A stretch of DNA of 64,000 bases from CAVWUA01 sp963758025 (GTDB lineage: Bacteria > Planctomycetota > Planctomycetia > Isosphaerales > Isosphaeraceae): the NCBI GenBank assembly GCA_963758025.1, contig CAVWUA010000016.1:372001-436000 (forward strand), in the 5' to 3' direction. Positions 38,318 to 47,690 of this stretch are shown here, piece by piece (positions within the stretch are counted from its first letter, which is position 1; each line of letters opens with the position of its first letter). The notes under the pieces were generated by a model that saw only the letters and a program-made list of their open reading frames with translations, was not told the origin of the DNA and did no database searches. The translations under genes were made by a program, and so were the position numbers.

Positions 38318-39586
38318 ATGCCCGTACCTGTCGTCCTGCTCTCGATCCCGCAGTTGCGGCACCGCGACGTCACCCCCGGCGCGCTGGCTTCGCTGGAGGG
38401 CCTGGCGGCGCGGGGGAGCATGACGCCGTTCTACCCGGCGTTCCCCAGCCTGGCGGCCCCGTCCTTCGCCACGATGGTCACGGGGGTCGGGCCGTCCCGG
38501 CATGGCATGATCGGCGACGCCTATTTCGACCGGCAGGAGCGTCGGGTCGTCGCGCGGCCCTTTCCCGACCAGGCGGTTCTCGCGCCGAAGCTCTGGGATC
38601 GCCTCCGCGAGGCACGCCCCGATACGAGAAGCCTCGCCTGGTTCGCCCCCAACCTGCGAGGGGCCGCCGTGGACCTGGCGGCCTGGGTGGATAATTCCCA
38701 AGGAGTTCGGACCAATCCCCCGGGTCTTGCGGAATCGCTGGTCGGGCGGTTCGGCCCGTACCCCTGGCCGCGGGTCGATCCTTCCGGTGAGCCGTCTCGC
38801 CTGGAAGCGACCACCTGGATTCTCCGGACGGCGGCTGCGACGATCGCCGCGGAATCCCCCGACCTGGCGATTGTGCGCGTGCCGTACATCGGCCAGGTGG
38901 CCCGCCGCTACGGGCCGGATGGGCGGGTGGCGAACCGAGCGATTCTCGACCTGGAGCCGGCGCTCGCGTCCTTCCTGGCGGCCTTGCCGCCCGAGGTCGT
39001 GATCCTGGCGGCGACCGAGTCCGTCTCCACCCCCGTCACCGAGCCGCTTCATCCGAACCGGGTCCTGCGCGACCTGGGTCTGCTGACGCTCACGCCGGTT
39101 CCGAGCGGTGGTCAGGACATCGACCTGGAGCGGAGCGCGGCGTTCGCCCTGGCCGATCATCAGATCGCGCACATCTACCTGAACGATCCCTCACAGGCGG
39201 CAGTCGTGGCCTCGACCTTCTCCGACGCGGCGTCTGAGGGGGTGGACGTGGTTGCCTGCGGCGACCGCCGCGCCCGGCTGGGCATCGACCATCCCCGCGC
39301 CGGCGACGTGGTCCTGGTCTCCAGCCCGGACCACTGGTTCGCCCCCGACTGGTGGACCACCGACGCGGAGCGGCCCGACTGCCCAGGCCTGGCCCTCTGC
39401 CCACACGGGCCGCGCGACCCGTCGCGGGTGTTGGGTTCGCTCGGCGCACCGCCTCCCAACACCGATTACCTCGGTGTGCTCGTCGCCAGCCGACCCGATC
39501 TCCTGAGTGAGGAACAACCCCTTGCCGCGCTCGATCTGGTCGGTCTGATCGCCCCGTTCCTCGAAATCGAACCCCCTCGGCGTTGA
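38318..39586 (+). CDS. Alkaline phosphatase/nucleotide pyrophosphatase superfamily protein, EboF-like
   Basis: A 422-residue protein of the type I phosphodiesterase/nucleotide pyrophosphatase fold: VVLLSIPQLRHRDVTPGALA, TPFYPAFPSLAAPSFATMVT (the S/T nucleophile loop), GVGPSRHGMIGDAYFDRQER and late DHPR- and SSPDHWFAPDWW-type segments. Typical metal-binding Asp at the start of the fold (LLxxDG) is replaced here by SIPQ, so the metal site looks altered. No signal peptide. The neighbouring EboC and EboB genes make it the likely EboF. It ends seven bases before the convergent TatD gene. Confidence 0.7.
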   Translation: MPVPVVLLSIPQLRHRDVTPGALASLEGLAARGSMTPFYPAFPSLAAPSFATMVTGVGPSRHGMIGDAYFDRQERRVVARPFPDQAVLAPKLWDRLREARPDTRSLAWFAPNLRGAAVDLAAWVDNSQGVRTNPPGLAESLVGRFGPYPWPRVDPSGEPSRLEATTWILRTAAATIAAESPDLAIVRVPYIGQVARRYGPDGRVANRAILDLEPALASFLAALPPEVVILAATESVSTPVTEPLHPNRVLRDLGLLTLTPVPSGGQDIDLERSAAFALADHQIAHIYLNDPSQAAVVASTFSDAASEGVDVVACGDRRARLGIDHPRAGDVVLVSSPDHWFAPDWWTTDAERPDCPGLALCPHGPRDPSRVLGSLGAPPPNTDYLGVLVASRPDLLSEEQPLAALDLVGLIAPFLEIEPPRR

Positions 39587-39593
39587 ACGTCGG

Positions 39594-40430
39594 TCAGAGG
39601 CTCGCCGCCGGGACCGATTCCTCGCGGGGCGTGTAGGAAAAGCGGGCACACTGGGAAAAGAATGCCAGCGGGTTGTCGTGGACGACCTTGCGGATCGTGG
39701 TCTCGTCGTGGCCTCGGGCACGCATCTCGAAGATGAATTCAGGGACGGCCAGGGGGTCGCTATGGCCCCAGTCGCCGGCCGAGTTGACCATGATGCGGTC
39801 GGTGCCGTACTGCTCGACCATGTCGGCGGCACGGGCGGGGGTGCATTTCGTGATCGGATAGAGCGTCATGCCGACCCAGTGCCCGGCCTCCAGCGCGGGG
39901 CGGATCGTGTGCTCCTCGACGTGGTCGATGCAGACCCGCTCCGGCGTGATCCGGCGGTCGTCGCGGAGCATATCCAGGATCATCCGCGTCCCCTGGTACT
40001 TGTCCGCCAGGTGGGGCGTATGGACCAGGATCAGCTCATTCGTCTTCGCGGCCAGTTCCAGATGCTCCAGAAACACGGTCGCCTCGTTGCGCGTGTTCTT
40101 GTTCAGCCCGATCTCGCCGATCCCCAGCACCGAGGGCCGGTCGAGGAACTCGGGGATCATCTGAATGACCTCCCGAGACAGGGCGACGTTCTCGGCCTCC
40201 TTGGCATTGATGCAGAGCCACGTCCGGTGCTCGATGCCGTAGGCCCCCGCGCGATTGGCTTCAAACTCGGTCAACTGGCGAAAATAATCGCGGAACCCTT
40301 CCACCCCGGAGCGATCAAACCCCGCCCAGAACGCCGGCTCGCTCACCAGCACGCACCCGGCCAGGGCCATCCGCTTGTAGTCGTCCGTGGTGCGGGACAC
40401 CATGTGAATGTGGGGGTCGATGTAACACAT
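39594..40430 (-). CDS. TatD-family amidohydrolase, EboB type
   Basis: A 278-residue metal-dependent hydrolase. Seen: MCYIDPHIHMVSRTTDDYKR (HxH), VSEPAFWAGFDRSGVEGFRD, GIGEIGLNK (metal Glu), LILVHTPHLADKYQGTRMIL, VCIDHVEEHTI and IMVNSAGDWGHSDPLAVPEF (metal Asp). The MCYIDPHIHMVSRTTDDY start and the SAGDWGxSDPLAVP motif are hallmarks of EboB as opposed to DNase TatD. ATG 40430 fits that start; an in-frame ATG at 40457 does not. It is on the opposite strand from the other Ebo-like genes, tail to tail with EboF. Confidence 0.8.
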   Translation of the reverse strand: MCYIDPHIHMVSRTTDDYKRMALAGCVLVSEPAFWAGFDRSGVEGFRDYFRQLTEFEANRAGAYGIEHRTWLCINAKEAENVALSREVIQMIPEFLDRPSVLGIGEIGLNKNTRNEATVFLEHLELAAKTNELILVHTPHLADKYQGTRMILDMLRDDRRITPERVCIDHVEEHTIRPALEAGHWVGMTLYPITKCTPARAADMVEQYGTDRIMVNSAGDWGHSDPLAVPEFIFEMRARGHDETTIRKVVHDNPLAFFSQCARFSYTPREESVPAASL

Positions 40431-40840
40431 TGTGGTTCTATTGCTCCCCTTTCCCATGACGACCTGGAACGGACTTCGCCCCCGCGCTTCACTTTGCAGG
40501 GTCAGAAGTTACGCCGTTGAAAAGAAATCTCCTTCGATTCCTCGTGACGCGTGGATTCGAGAAAAGGAATCGCCCGCGGCACAACACCTCCAGGGTATCA
40601 CAACACCAGGCGCCGCGGAACGGTCGGCTCGGGAAACCTCCCCGCTTCGGCGCGGAATGTGTTATATCTGGAATGGAAAGAATCTGGACCGCCCGGCGTT
40701 GGGGAATTCGGGTCCGTGGGCTTTGGCGCTCTCGGCCACCGGTCTTTTCCCTACCGGCCCGCCTGGACGCTCATCGTCAAGGCCGCACGACCGTAGTTGT
40801 CGTCACGGTCGGCCACTCCTTCAGCGAGGGGATCATTCCC
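40431..40840. other. Divergent intergenic gap, 410 bp, nothing recognised
   Basis: Between the EboB-like gene (minus) and the DUF1573 gene (plus). An open frame extends the DUF1573 gene 108 codons upstream, but the signal peptide at 40841 fixes the start, so this is untranslated. No hairpin or clear promoter picked. Confidence 0.45.
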
Positions 40841-41836
40841 ATGCGTCGCGCATTTCTCGTCTTTGCCGCCTGGACCACTCTAAGCCTTCAGCCCGCGTTG
40901 GCCCAGAACTGGTATGACGCTGTATTTCCGGAAAAATCACACGACTTTGGCACCGTGGCTCGCGGGTCGAAGCTCACTTTTGCGTTCCGACTGGTCAATA
41001 CCACCAGCTACGATATCCATATCGCCGATGCCCGCACCAAGTGCGGTTGCACGGACGTCAAGATCGGCGCCCGCGACATTCCCCCCGGTACGCAGACGAC
41101 GATCGAGGCGGTGCTCGACACGACCAAGTTCCAGGGTTACAAGGCGTCTGGCCTGATCCTGGTGCTCGACCGGCCGACGTTCGTCGAGGTTGATCTGAAC
41201 CTGAACTGCTTCATCCGGGGCGACGTGATGCTCAACCCGGGGCAGGTCGATTTACAGGTCGTCCCGCGCGGTTCGAGCCCATCGATGAACCTGACCCTCT
41301 CCTACTACGGCGGCCAGCCAAACTGGGCCGTGACCAAGCTGACCACCATCAGCGAGCACGTCACCGCCCAGCTTCGCGAGCAGACCCGCCAGGGGGGCGT
41401 CGTGCAGTACCAGCTCACCGCCACCCTGAACCCGAGCGCACCGGCCGGCTACTTCAAGGACGAGATCACCCTGCACACGAACGACCCGAGCAGCCCGACC
41501 ATTCCGGTCTATGTCTCGGCGAACGTGCAATCGGCGGTCTCCATCGCGCCGTCGGTCCTGAACCTGGGGCACCTCCGTCCTGGTCAGAAGGTGAAGAAGA
41601 CCGTCCTGGTCAAGTCCTCGAAGCCATTCAAGATCACGGGCGTCGATGCGAAGAAGCCCGACCTGGAAGCCTCCAGCAACCTCACCGACGCCAAGCCCTT
41701 CCACACGGTGACGATCACCCTGACCGCCCCCTCTCGCCCCGGCCCCTACAACGCCGAGTTGGAGATCGACACCAACCTGGAAGGGGAACCCCCCGCCAAG
41801 CTAACGACCTTCGCGACGATCGTGCCGGCAAACTGA
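40841..41836 (+). CDS. Secreted DUF1573 domain protein
   Basis: A 331-residue protein with signal peptide (RRAFLVFAAWTTLSLQPALA) and repeated immunoglobulin-like strands. The first module carries the DUF1573 signature HDFGTVARGSKLTFAFRLVN and CGCTDVKI with paired cysteines; later modules (VDLQVVPRGSSPSMNLTLSY, LNLGHLRPGQKVKKTVLVKS) are ASH/MSP-like. Abundant in planctomycetes; thought to be a periplasmic or surface adapter, but function is not established. The signal peptide sets the start. Confidence 0.8.
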   Translation: MRRAFLVFAAWTTLSLQPALAQNWYDAVFPEKSHDFGTVARGSKLTFAFRLVNTTSYDIHIADARTKCGCTDVKIGARDIPPGTQTTIEAVLDTTKFQGYKASGLILVLDRPTFVEVDLNLNCFIRGDVMLNPGQVDLQVVPRGSSPSMNLTLSYYGGQPNWAVTKLTTISEHVTAQLREQTRQGGVVQYQLTATLNPSAPAGYFKDEITLHTNDPSSPTIPVYVSANVQSAVSIAPSVLNLGHLRPGQKVKKTVLVKSSKPFKITGVDAKKPDLEASSNLTDAKPFHTVTITLTAPSRPGPYNAELEIDTNLEGEPPAKLTTFATIVPAN

Positions 41837-42006
41837 CCGGCCAATGAGTCGGCAGACGCGTGGCCGGGACAATCCGTCCCGGTCACGCCGCGACACGATC
41901 GGATCGGTTCACGCCTCGGAACGCGGAGAATTACGTTCGTCATCAATGGAATTCTGGATGGCGGGCGCGTGCGCACCCGGCATCTCTCCGGGATGGGGCG
42001 GCGTTG

Positions 42007-42363
42007 ATGTGCGGTCATGAGAGGGAACTGGCGAAGATTCGGGAGGCCCTCCGCCTTCGGCAGGGGGGTCAGGCGTGTCCATGGGACTGGACCCCATCGC
42101 ACTCCTGGTTCACCCTCCGGATCACGAAATTGGGCCTGGCGGGGAACCTCCACCTGCTCTGCGGAGATTGTGAACGTGTCGCGTTCGAGAACCGGATGCT
42201 CGACATCGATATCCACATCGAGGAGATCGCGGCCGGGGGGAAGACACGAGGCGGCTGGACGTCCACCTCGTGCTACCGTGTTCGAGACCGGGACCGGCTT
42301 CTGATCGAGTGCGGTATCCTGCGGATCGCATACAACATTCCGCCGGTCTTCGGCCTCGACTGA
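42007..42363 (+). CDS. Hypothetical protein, 118 residues
   Basis: Starts MCGHERELAKIREALRLRQG at ATG 42007; an extension to 41860 has no site. Contains CPWDW and LCGDC cysteine pairs that might hold a metal, and strand-rich ends (NRMLDIDIHIEEIAAG, LLIECGILRIAYNIPP). No family recognised. It converges on the TPR-redoxin gene with five bases between stops. Confidence 0.55.
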   Translation: MCGHERELAKIREALRLRQGGQACPWDWTPSHSWFTLRITKLGLAGNLHLLCGDCERVAFENRMLDIDIHIEEIAAGGKTRGGWTSTSCYRVRDRDRLLIECGILRIAYNIPPVFGLD

Positions 42364-42368
42364 CCTCG

Positions 42369-44618
42369 TCACGGCTGGACGAGTCGGTTGACGCGCTCGG
42401 ATTCCTTCTTGATGAATTCCACATCGAGAAACGGATCGGCGGAGATCCGGTGGTAACGTACCCCGCCGTTGGCGTCGATCAGAAAGGTACCGTGCATCGG
42501 CAGGTCCTCGAACTCGTCCCGGACGCGGTACTGGGCGAAGACCTTCTGCGCGGGATCGGCCAGCATGGGCATCGGGAACTTGATGTCGTCGTCGTTGTTC
42601 TTCAAGGCGCGGGTCGCCTCCATGTCGTCGGTGCCGATGGCGACGACCTCCGTGCCGAGCGTCCGCAGAGTCTCGTATTGTTCCCCGAAGAGCTGGAGCT
42701 GCTGCATGCAGTGGGCGCAGCTTCCGCCGAGGTAGAAGATCAGCAGCACGTTCTTGCCGCGATGGTCGTTCAGGCTCCAGGTCTGCTCCTGGGTGTCGGT
42801 TAGCTCGAACGGCTCGGCGGGGTAGGGGGACCACGTGAGCGGGCCGAGGGTCGTCAGGTCGATCCGGTTGGCCGCGGCGGCATCGGTTGGCGTGGTCGGG
42901 CGCGGGAGGCGGGGTCCAGTCGGAGGAGGTTTGCCAGTCGGCCACGATCGCCGCGAGTCGCACGAAGACCGGCAGGTCGCGGTCGGCGTCACGGGCCAGG
43001 GGGACGAGCTGGGCATACGCCTCCTGGGCCTCCTTCGTCTTGCCGACCCCCTGGAGAATCTCGACGAGACACGCCAGGGGCGGCACCTGATCCCTGGCTC
43101 GACTGACGGCTTGACGGGCGGTGCTTTCGGCCTTGTCGTTGTGCCCGGCGGCCAGATGCGCGGGCCAGGCGCCTCGCCTCGCATGGAACGCGCCTTGGCG
43201 AACCGCTCGAACGCCGCGTCCGTCTGGTCGTCGAGCAGGAGTTTGTATCCTTCCAGCTCAGCCAGGGCGTCGTCGAGACCCGGGATGCGGGGCGCCTTCT
43301 TGTTCTTGTCTCGATCCTTGTCCTCGTCCTTGTCTCCCTCGGCCAGTTTCTTCAAGGCGGCGATTTGCTCGTCGAGCTTTTCGCGGTCCCCTCTGGCGGC
43401 GTAGGCCTGGCCGAGGCTGTGGATCTTCTGCTTGCGCTCGGTCGGGATGTCGGTCCAGTCCAGCGCGCCGGAGAGGGTCGCGTCGATCAAGGCATCCCAG
43501 AGTTCATAGCGCACGAGGACTTCAATCCACCGCATGCGCCCGCTGCGCTGGGCGGAGCCGCCGTCGTTGGGACCGTTCTTGTTCGGGTCGCGCGGCTGCT
43601 CGACGAGGTCGCGCGCGATGGCGATGGCGTCGTGCGCGCGGCCGACGTGGCTCAGGCTGGTGGCGAGCCACTGGTTGTTGTGGGCGTAGTTGTGGATCTC
43701 GAACGGCATGGTGCGCTCGCGGGTCATCGAGGCGTGATCGACCCGGGCGGACCCTTCCTGCTGATACGCGGCGTCGGCGTAGCGTCGGAGGCCGGTGTAC
43801 GTGTGGCCGGGCATGTGCCACGCGTGGGCGATGCCGGGCGCGGAGCGGGCGAACAGGGCGGCCGATTCGAGCGCCTGGTCCTGCTTGTGACCATCCCAGA
43901 GGTGGATCGTGTAGTGGTGCGCGCCGGGGTGCAGCGGTTCGACGGCCAGGACCGATTCCAAAAGGGTATCCACCGCCTGCCGGCTGCCGATCCCGTCCTT
44001 CGAGGAATTCTGCCAGGTGACCATCGCCAGCCAGGCGCGGGCGTCGAGGTCCTCGGGGAACTCCTGCACGATCGTCTCCAGGCCGAGCAAGAGCCCCTGG
44101 CGGTGGGCCTTGTCATCGGCTTTTTCTTTATAGAAGGCGGCCAGGGCGTCGATATAAAGTTTCTCGCGTCGGGAAATCTTCGCCCTCTCGGCGCGCTTTT
44201 GGGCCTCCTGGATGAACTCCTTGGCACGCTTGCCGTTGTTCACGTTGGCCATCGCCATGCCCCAGTAGGCGATGGGGCAATCCGGGTCGATCTTGGCCGC
44301 CTGGCGGAACGAGCGTTCGGCTTCCAGGTAATAAAAGGAGTGGAGCTGGGCGACCCCCTGGTTGATGTAGAACTGGGCTTCCGGGTCGGCGGCCGTGGCG
44401 GGGAAATCCGCCTTACCCATGCCGGGCATCGGGTGGGCCTGCTGGCGAGGTCCTTCGTTGAACGCCTCTCCGTGGATCGAGTGCCCCGGGGCGGGCACGG
44501 CCGGGTTCTCCTCGGTGGCGGAAGGGGTCGGCCTGGTCGGCTCGTCGGCGAGCACGCCGCGGGCAAGCCCCAGGAGGGCGGCCAGGGTCAGCAGGCTCCG
44601 GCAGAGGTCGGCACGCAT
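42369..44618 (-). CDS. Secreted TPR protein with C-terminal thioredoxin-fold (AhpC/TSA) domain (two cancelling frameshifts)
   Basis: About 749 residues. ATG 44618 (GGAGA nine bases upstream) starts a signal peptide (LCRSLLTLAALLGLARGVLA). Residues to about 480 are TPR/Sel1-like helices (YYLEAERSFRQAAKIDPDCP, GMAMANVNNGKRAKEFIQEA) with HAWHMPGHTYTGLRRYADAA; the C-terminus is a peroxiredoxin-like fold (SLNDHRGKNVLLIFYLGGSC and CAHC). The frame is open throughout, but from about 43175 to 42895 it is out of phase: the correct helices (PLACLVEILQGVGKTKEAQE, LPVFVRLAAIVADWQTSSDW) lie in another frame. Two indels cancel. Role possibly periplasmic thiol chemistry; unknown. Confidence 0.75.
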   Translation of the reverse strand: MRADLCRSLLTLAALLGLARGVLADEPTRPTPSATEENPAVPAPGHSIHGEAFNEGPRQQAHPMPGMGKADFPATAADPEAQFYINQGVAQLHSFYYLEAERSFRQAAKIDPDCPIAYWGMAMANVNNGKRAKEFIQEAQKRAERAKISRREKLYIDALAAFYKEKADDKAHRQGLLLGLETIVQEFPEDLDARAWLAMVTWQNSSKDGIGSRQAVDTLLESVLAVEPLHPGAHHYTIHLWDGHKQDQALESAALFARSAPGIAHAWHMPGHTYTGLRRYADAAYQQEGSARVDHASMTRERTMPFEIHNYAHNNQWLATSLSHVGRAHDAIAIARDLVEQPRDPNKNGPNDGGSAQRSGRMRWIEVLVRYELWDALIDATLSGALDWTDIPTERKQKIHSLGQAYAARGDREKLDEQIAALKKLAEGDKDEDKDRDKNKKAPRIPGLDDALAELEGYKLLLDDQTDAAFERFAKARSMRGEAPGPRIWPPGTTTRPKAPPVKPSVEPGIRCRPWRVSSRFSRGSARRRRPRRRMPSSSPWPVTPTATCRSSCDSRRSWPTGKPPPTGPRLPRPTTPTDAAAANRIDLTTLGPLTWSPYPAEPFELTDTQEQTWSLNDHRGKNVLLIFYLGGSCAHCMQQLQLFGEQYETLRTLGTEVVAIGTDDMEATRALKNNDDDIKFPMPMLADPAQKVFAQYRVRDEFEDLPMHGTFLIDANGGVRYHRISADPFLDVEFIKKESERVNRLVQP

Positions 44619-44877
44619 GGGGGTGGGTCTCCGGAAGGCAAAAGATAGTGCCGGGCAGGAAAGGACGGGGAGGGTGAGCCTCTTTGTGCGGGGCGTGCGA
44701 GAAATCATGTCCGGCAGGCCGGCACTCCATCATGCGATGATCCGCCTTCGCGCACAAGAGTGCGCCTGAGAGAATAGGCGACACTGCCTGGAATCCCGCG
44801 CCGGAAATCGTAAGATGCCCCGGCGCGGCTGGTTCTGGGCGATCGACCTCGATCCTTGGTCAACGAGGGAGCGATTC

Positions 44878-45375
44878 ATGGTGAACGACCATCCCCGGAA
44901 ACCGATCGTGGGTGTGGTCATGGGAAGCCGCTCGGACTGGGAAACCATGCGGGTGGCCACGGAGATTCTCACCGACCTGGACATCCCGTATGAATCGCGG
45001 GTCGTCTCGGCCCATCGCACCCCGGACCGGCTCGTCCGCTACGCCCAGACGGCGGAGGCACGCGGGCTGGAGATCCTGATTGCCGGGGCCGGCGGCGCGG
45101 CCCACCTGCCGGGGATGCTCGCGGCCATGACCCTCCTGCCGGTGCTGGGCGTGCCGGTCGAGAGCCGCGTCCTGCGCGGGGTGGATTCCCTGCTGTCGAT
45201 CGTGCAGATGCCCAAGGGGATTCCGGTCGGCACCCTGGCCATCGGCGCCTCCGGCGCGGCTAACGCGGGGCTCCTGGCCGCCGCGATGCTGGCGCGCAAG
45301 TACCCGGAGGTCCGCGAGTCCCTGATCGCCTACCGTCAGGCCCAGACGGACGGCGTCGCGGAGTTTCCCGAATGA
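44878..45375 (+). CDS. purE: N5-carboxyaminoimidazole ribonucleotide mutase PurE
   Basis: A 165-residue class I PurE: VGVVMGSRSDWETMRVATEI (CAIR-binding), YESRVVSAHRTPDRLVRYAQ (catalytic His), AGAGGAAHLPGMLAAMT and VPVESRVLRGVDSLLSIVQM. It converts N5-CAIR to CAIR in de novo purine synthesis. ATG 44878 with GGGAG upstream; the open frame to 44815 lacks a site. Its stop overlaps the purK start (ATGA), a classic purEK arrangement. Confidence 0.9.
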   Translation: MVNDHPRKPIVGVVMGSRSDWETMRVATEILTDLDIPYESRVVSAHRTPDRLVRYAQTAEARGLEILIAGAGGAAHLPGMLAAMTLLPVLGVPVESRVLRGVDSLLSIVQMPKGIPVGTLAIGASGAANAGLLAAAMLARKYPEVRESLIAYRQAQTDGVAEFPE

Positions 45376-46525
45376 GCGGCTGGTCCCTCAACCTGGTCTC
45401 TGCTGCCCCCCGCCACGCTCGGCGTGCTTGGAGGTGGGCAGCTCGGCCGGATGTTTCTGCAGCAAGCCCAGCGCATGGGGTATCGCACGATCGTCCTCAG
45501 CGCCGACCGACGACGCGCCCGCCGCGCAGGTCGCGCACGAGGTCGTCACCGGGCCGCCCGACGACTTCCGCGCCTTGCGACAGTTCGCCACGAGGGCCGA
45601 GGCCGTCACCGTCGAGTTCGAGAATGTCTCGGCTCCGGCCCTGCGCTGGCTGGAATGCGCGATGCCCGCCCGGCCGAACTGGCGGACGGTGCGCACGGCG
45701 CAGAACCGGCTCCGCGAGAAAACGTTTCTCGCCAGCCACGGCCTGCCGCTGGCCCCGTGGCGGCCGGTGCGCGACGAGGCGGAGTTGCAGGAGGCCGTCG
45801 CCGCGCTGGGGTTGCCGTTGATCCTCAAGACGGCCGCCTCGGGCTACGACGGCAAGGGGCAGGTCCGCGTCGAGCGTGCCGAAGAGGCCGAAACGGCCTG
45901 GGCCGCACTGAACCGGGTCGCCTGCGTGGCCGAAGGGGTCGTCACGTTCGTGGCCGAGGTGTCGGTGATCGTGGTCCGGGGCGTCGATGGTCAGGCGGTG
46001 ACGTATCCGGTCTGTCACAACCAGCACGCGCGGCACATTCTCGACGCCACCGTCTGCCCCGCGCCGGTCGGCCCGATCGTCTCGCAGGAGGCCCGCGACC
46101 TGGCCCTGTCGGTGGCCGAGGCGCTGGGGACCGTGGGCGTGCTGACCGTCGAGTTCTTTCTGTCGGCCGAGGGGCACCTGCGGATCAACGAGCTGGCCCC
46201 CCGGCCGCACAACTCGGGGCACCTGACGATCGAGGCGGCCGTCACGAGCCAGTTCGAGCAGCAGGTGCGGGCCCTCTGCGGCCTGCCGCTCGGCTCGACT
46301 GATCTGATCTCACCGGCCGCGATGGTCAACCTCCTGGGCGACCTCTGGACGGGCGGCGAGCCGGACTGGTCCGCCGCGCTCCGCGCCGATCCGGGGGTCA
46401 AACTGCACCTCTACGGCAAGCGCACCCCTTCGCCCGGCCGCAAGATGGGCCACCTGACGGTCCTCGACCCCGACCCCGAAAACGCTCTCTCCCGCGCCCT
46501 GGCCGCGCGGGAGAGGTTGAAGTGA
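45372..46525 (+). CDS. purK: N5-carboxyaminoimidazole ribonucleotide synthase PurK (two frameshifts)
   Basis: ATP-grasp ligase that carboxylates AIR. The start (ATGA overlap with purE) lies in one frame; the PurK opening PATLGVLGGGQLGRMFLQQA is in a second; the rest, from about 45512, is in a third: AAQVAHEVVTGPPDDFRALR, VTVEFENVSAPALRWLE, LPLILKTAASGYDGKGQVRV (ATP-grasp), LTVEFFLSAEGHLRINELAP and RPHNSGHLTIEAAVTSQFEQ. Indels near 45400 and 45510. The motifs are intact and the gene is essential for this purine route, so the breaks are likely sequence errors. Length matches the family. Confidence 0.85.
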
Positions 46526-46541
46526 TGGGTGATCCCTCGTA

Positions 46542-46565
46542 AATCATGATGAATGATACATGATT
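46542..46565. promoter_or_regulatory. AT-rich palindrome upstream of the bat operon
   Basis: AATCATG (46542-46548) pairs with CATGATT (46559-46565) across ten bases in a short AT-rich island, 48 bases before the batA start. In a GC-rich window this stands out and could be part of a promoter or an operator, or the purK terminator region. No consensus promoter was assigned. Confidence 0.35.
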
Positions 46566-46613
46566 ATTAATCGTGAAACCATGCGCCATTAGCTGTTCCG
46601 CGCGGAGCCTTCC

Positions 46614-47611
46614 ATGCGACTGGCCGAGCCGCTCTGGCTGTTGCTGATCGTGCTCATGCCGTTGCCCTGGCTCTGGCAGCGGGGCCGGGCGCGGCTCTCG
46701 TGGCCGACCCTGGCGGGGTTCGCTCGGGCGCCGAAGGGACGGGCGGGGGTGTTGCGGCCTCTCCCGTTGGCGTTGCGGAGCCTGGCGATTGCCTGTCTGG
46801 CCGTGGCCCTGGCGCGGCCGCAGACGGTCGGCGGGCGGGAGTATATCGCCGGGCGGGGCGTGGTGATCGTGGCGGCGATCGATCAGAGTTCCAGCATGAA
46901 CGCCCGGGATTTTCCCTCGCCCGTTGGCCCGACCCTGTCGCGCCTGGAAGCCGCCAAGGCCACGTTCTCCCGGTTCGTCGTGGGGCGGCCGGACGACTTG
47001 ATCGGGCTGGTGGCGTTCGCCAATTACCCGGATTTGCGCTGCGCGCCGACGCTCGATCACGACTTCCTGCTCGAAACGGTGCGGCAACTCCGTTCGGCCC
47101 GACCCGGCGAGGACGGCACGAACATCGGCGACGCGATCGCCTGGAGTCTCGAATCGCTCGTCGAGTCGCCTCCCCGGAAGAAGGTGCTCATCTTGCTGAC
47201 CGACGGCCAGAACGAGCCGGCCGTGCCCGAGCCGCTCGACCCGGAACTCGGCGCGCGCCTGGCCCGCGAGCTGGGCGTGACCCTGCACACGATCGCCATC
47301 GGCGCGGCGGGGGGATCGTCCGGCAGACCGAGCCGGTCACCGGGCTGGAGATTCCCTCCGAGGTCGGCGGCCCGGATCTGGAACTGCTCCAGCGCCTGGC
47401 GGAACTCGGCGGGGGCCGGGCCTTCACCGCCACGGACACGATCACCCTGGAAGCCGTTTTCCGCGAGATCGACCGGCTGGAGAAAAGCCCCATCCGCGGC
47501 ACGATCCGCACGCGTTATCGCCAGTGGTACGCCCCCTGGATCGCCCTGGCCATCGTGTTGCTGACCCTCGACCGGCTCCTCTCGGCGGGACGTTGGAGAC
47601 GCTTGCCGTGA
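46614..47611 (+). CDS. batA: BatA-like von Willebrand A membrane protein (one frameshift)
   Basis: Starts MRLAEPLWLLLIVLMPLPWL (BatA N-terminal helix), second helix LRSLAIACLAVALARPQTVG, then a vWA domain with the MIDAS motif AAIDQSSSMNARDFPSP and LLTDGQNEPAVPEPL. The frame shifts near 47305-47315; the C-terminus in the other frame reads VTGLEIPSEVGGPDLELLQR and ends with a last helix WYAPWIALAIVLLTLDRLLS at 47611. Bat proteins form a membrane/periplasm complex linked to MoxR ATPases, envelope stress and aerotolerance. No moxR or DUF58 gene precedes it here. Confidence 0.8.
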
Positions 47612-47690
47612 GGGGTGAATTCACCGCGTCGATCGGTTTCTTTCGCGGCTTCGCGTTCTTCGCGGTGACGTCTCTCCGTAAAATACACGC

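Noticed and set aside
41746..43086. 446-residue minus-strand frame overlapping the DUF1573 gene
   Set aside because: Only its first 60 residues are meaningful (they are the displaced TPR part of the gene at 42369-44618); the rest is shadow.
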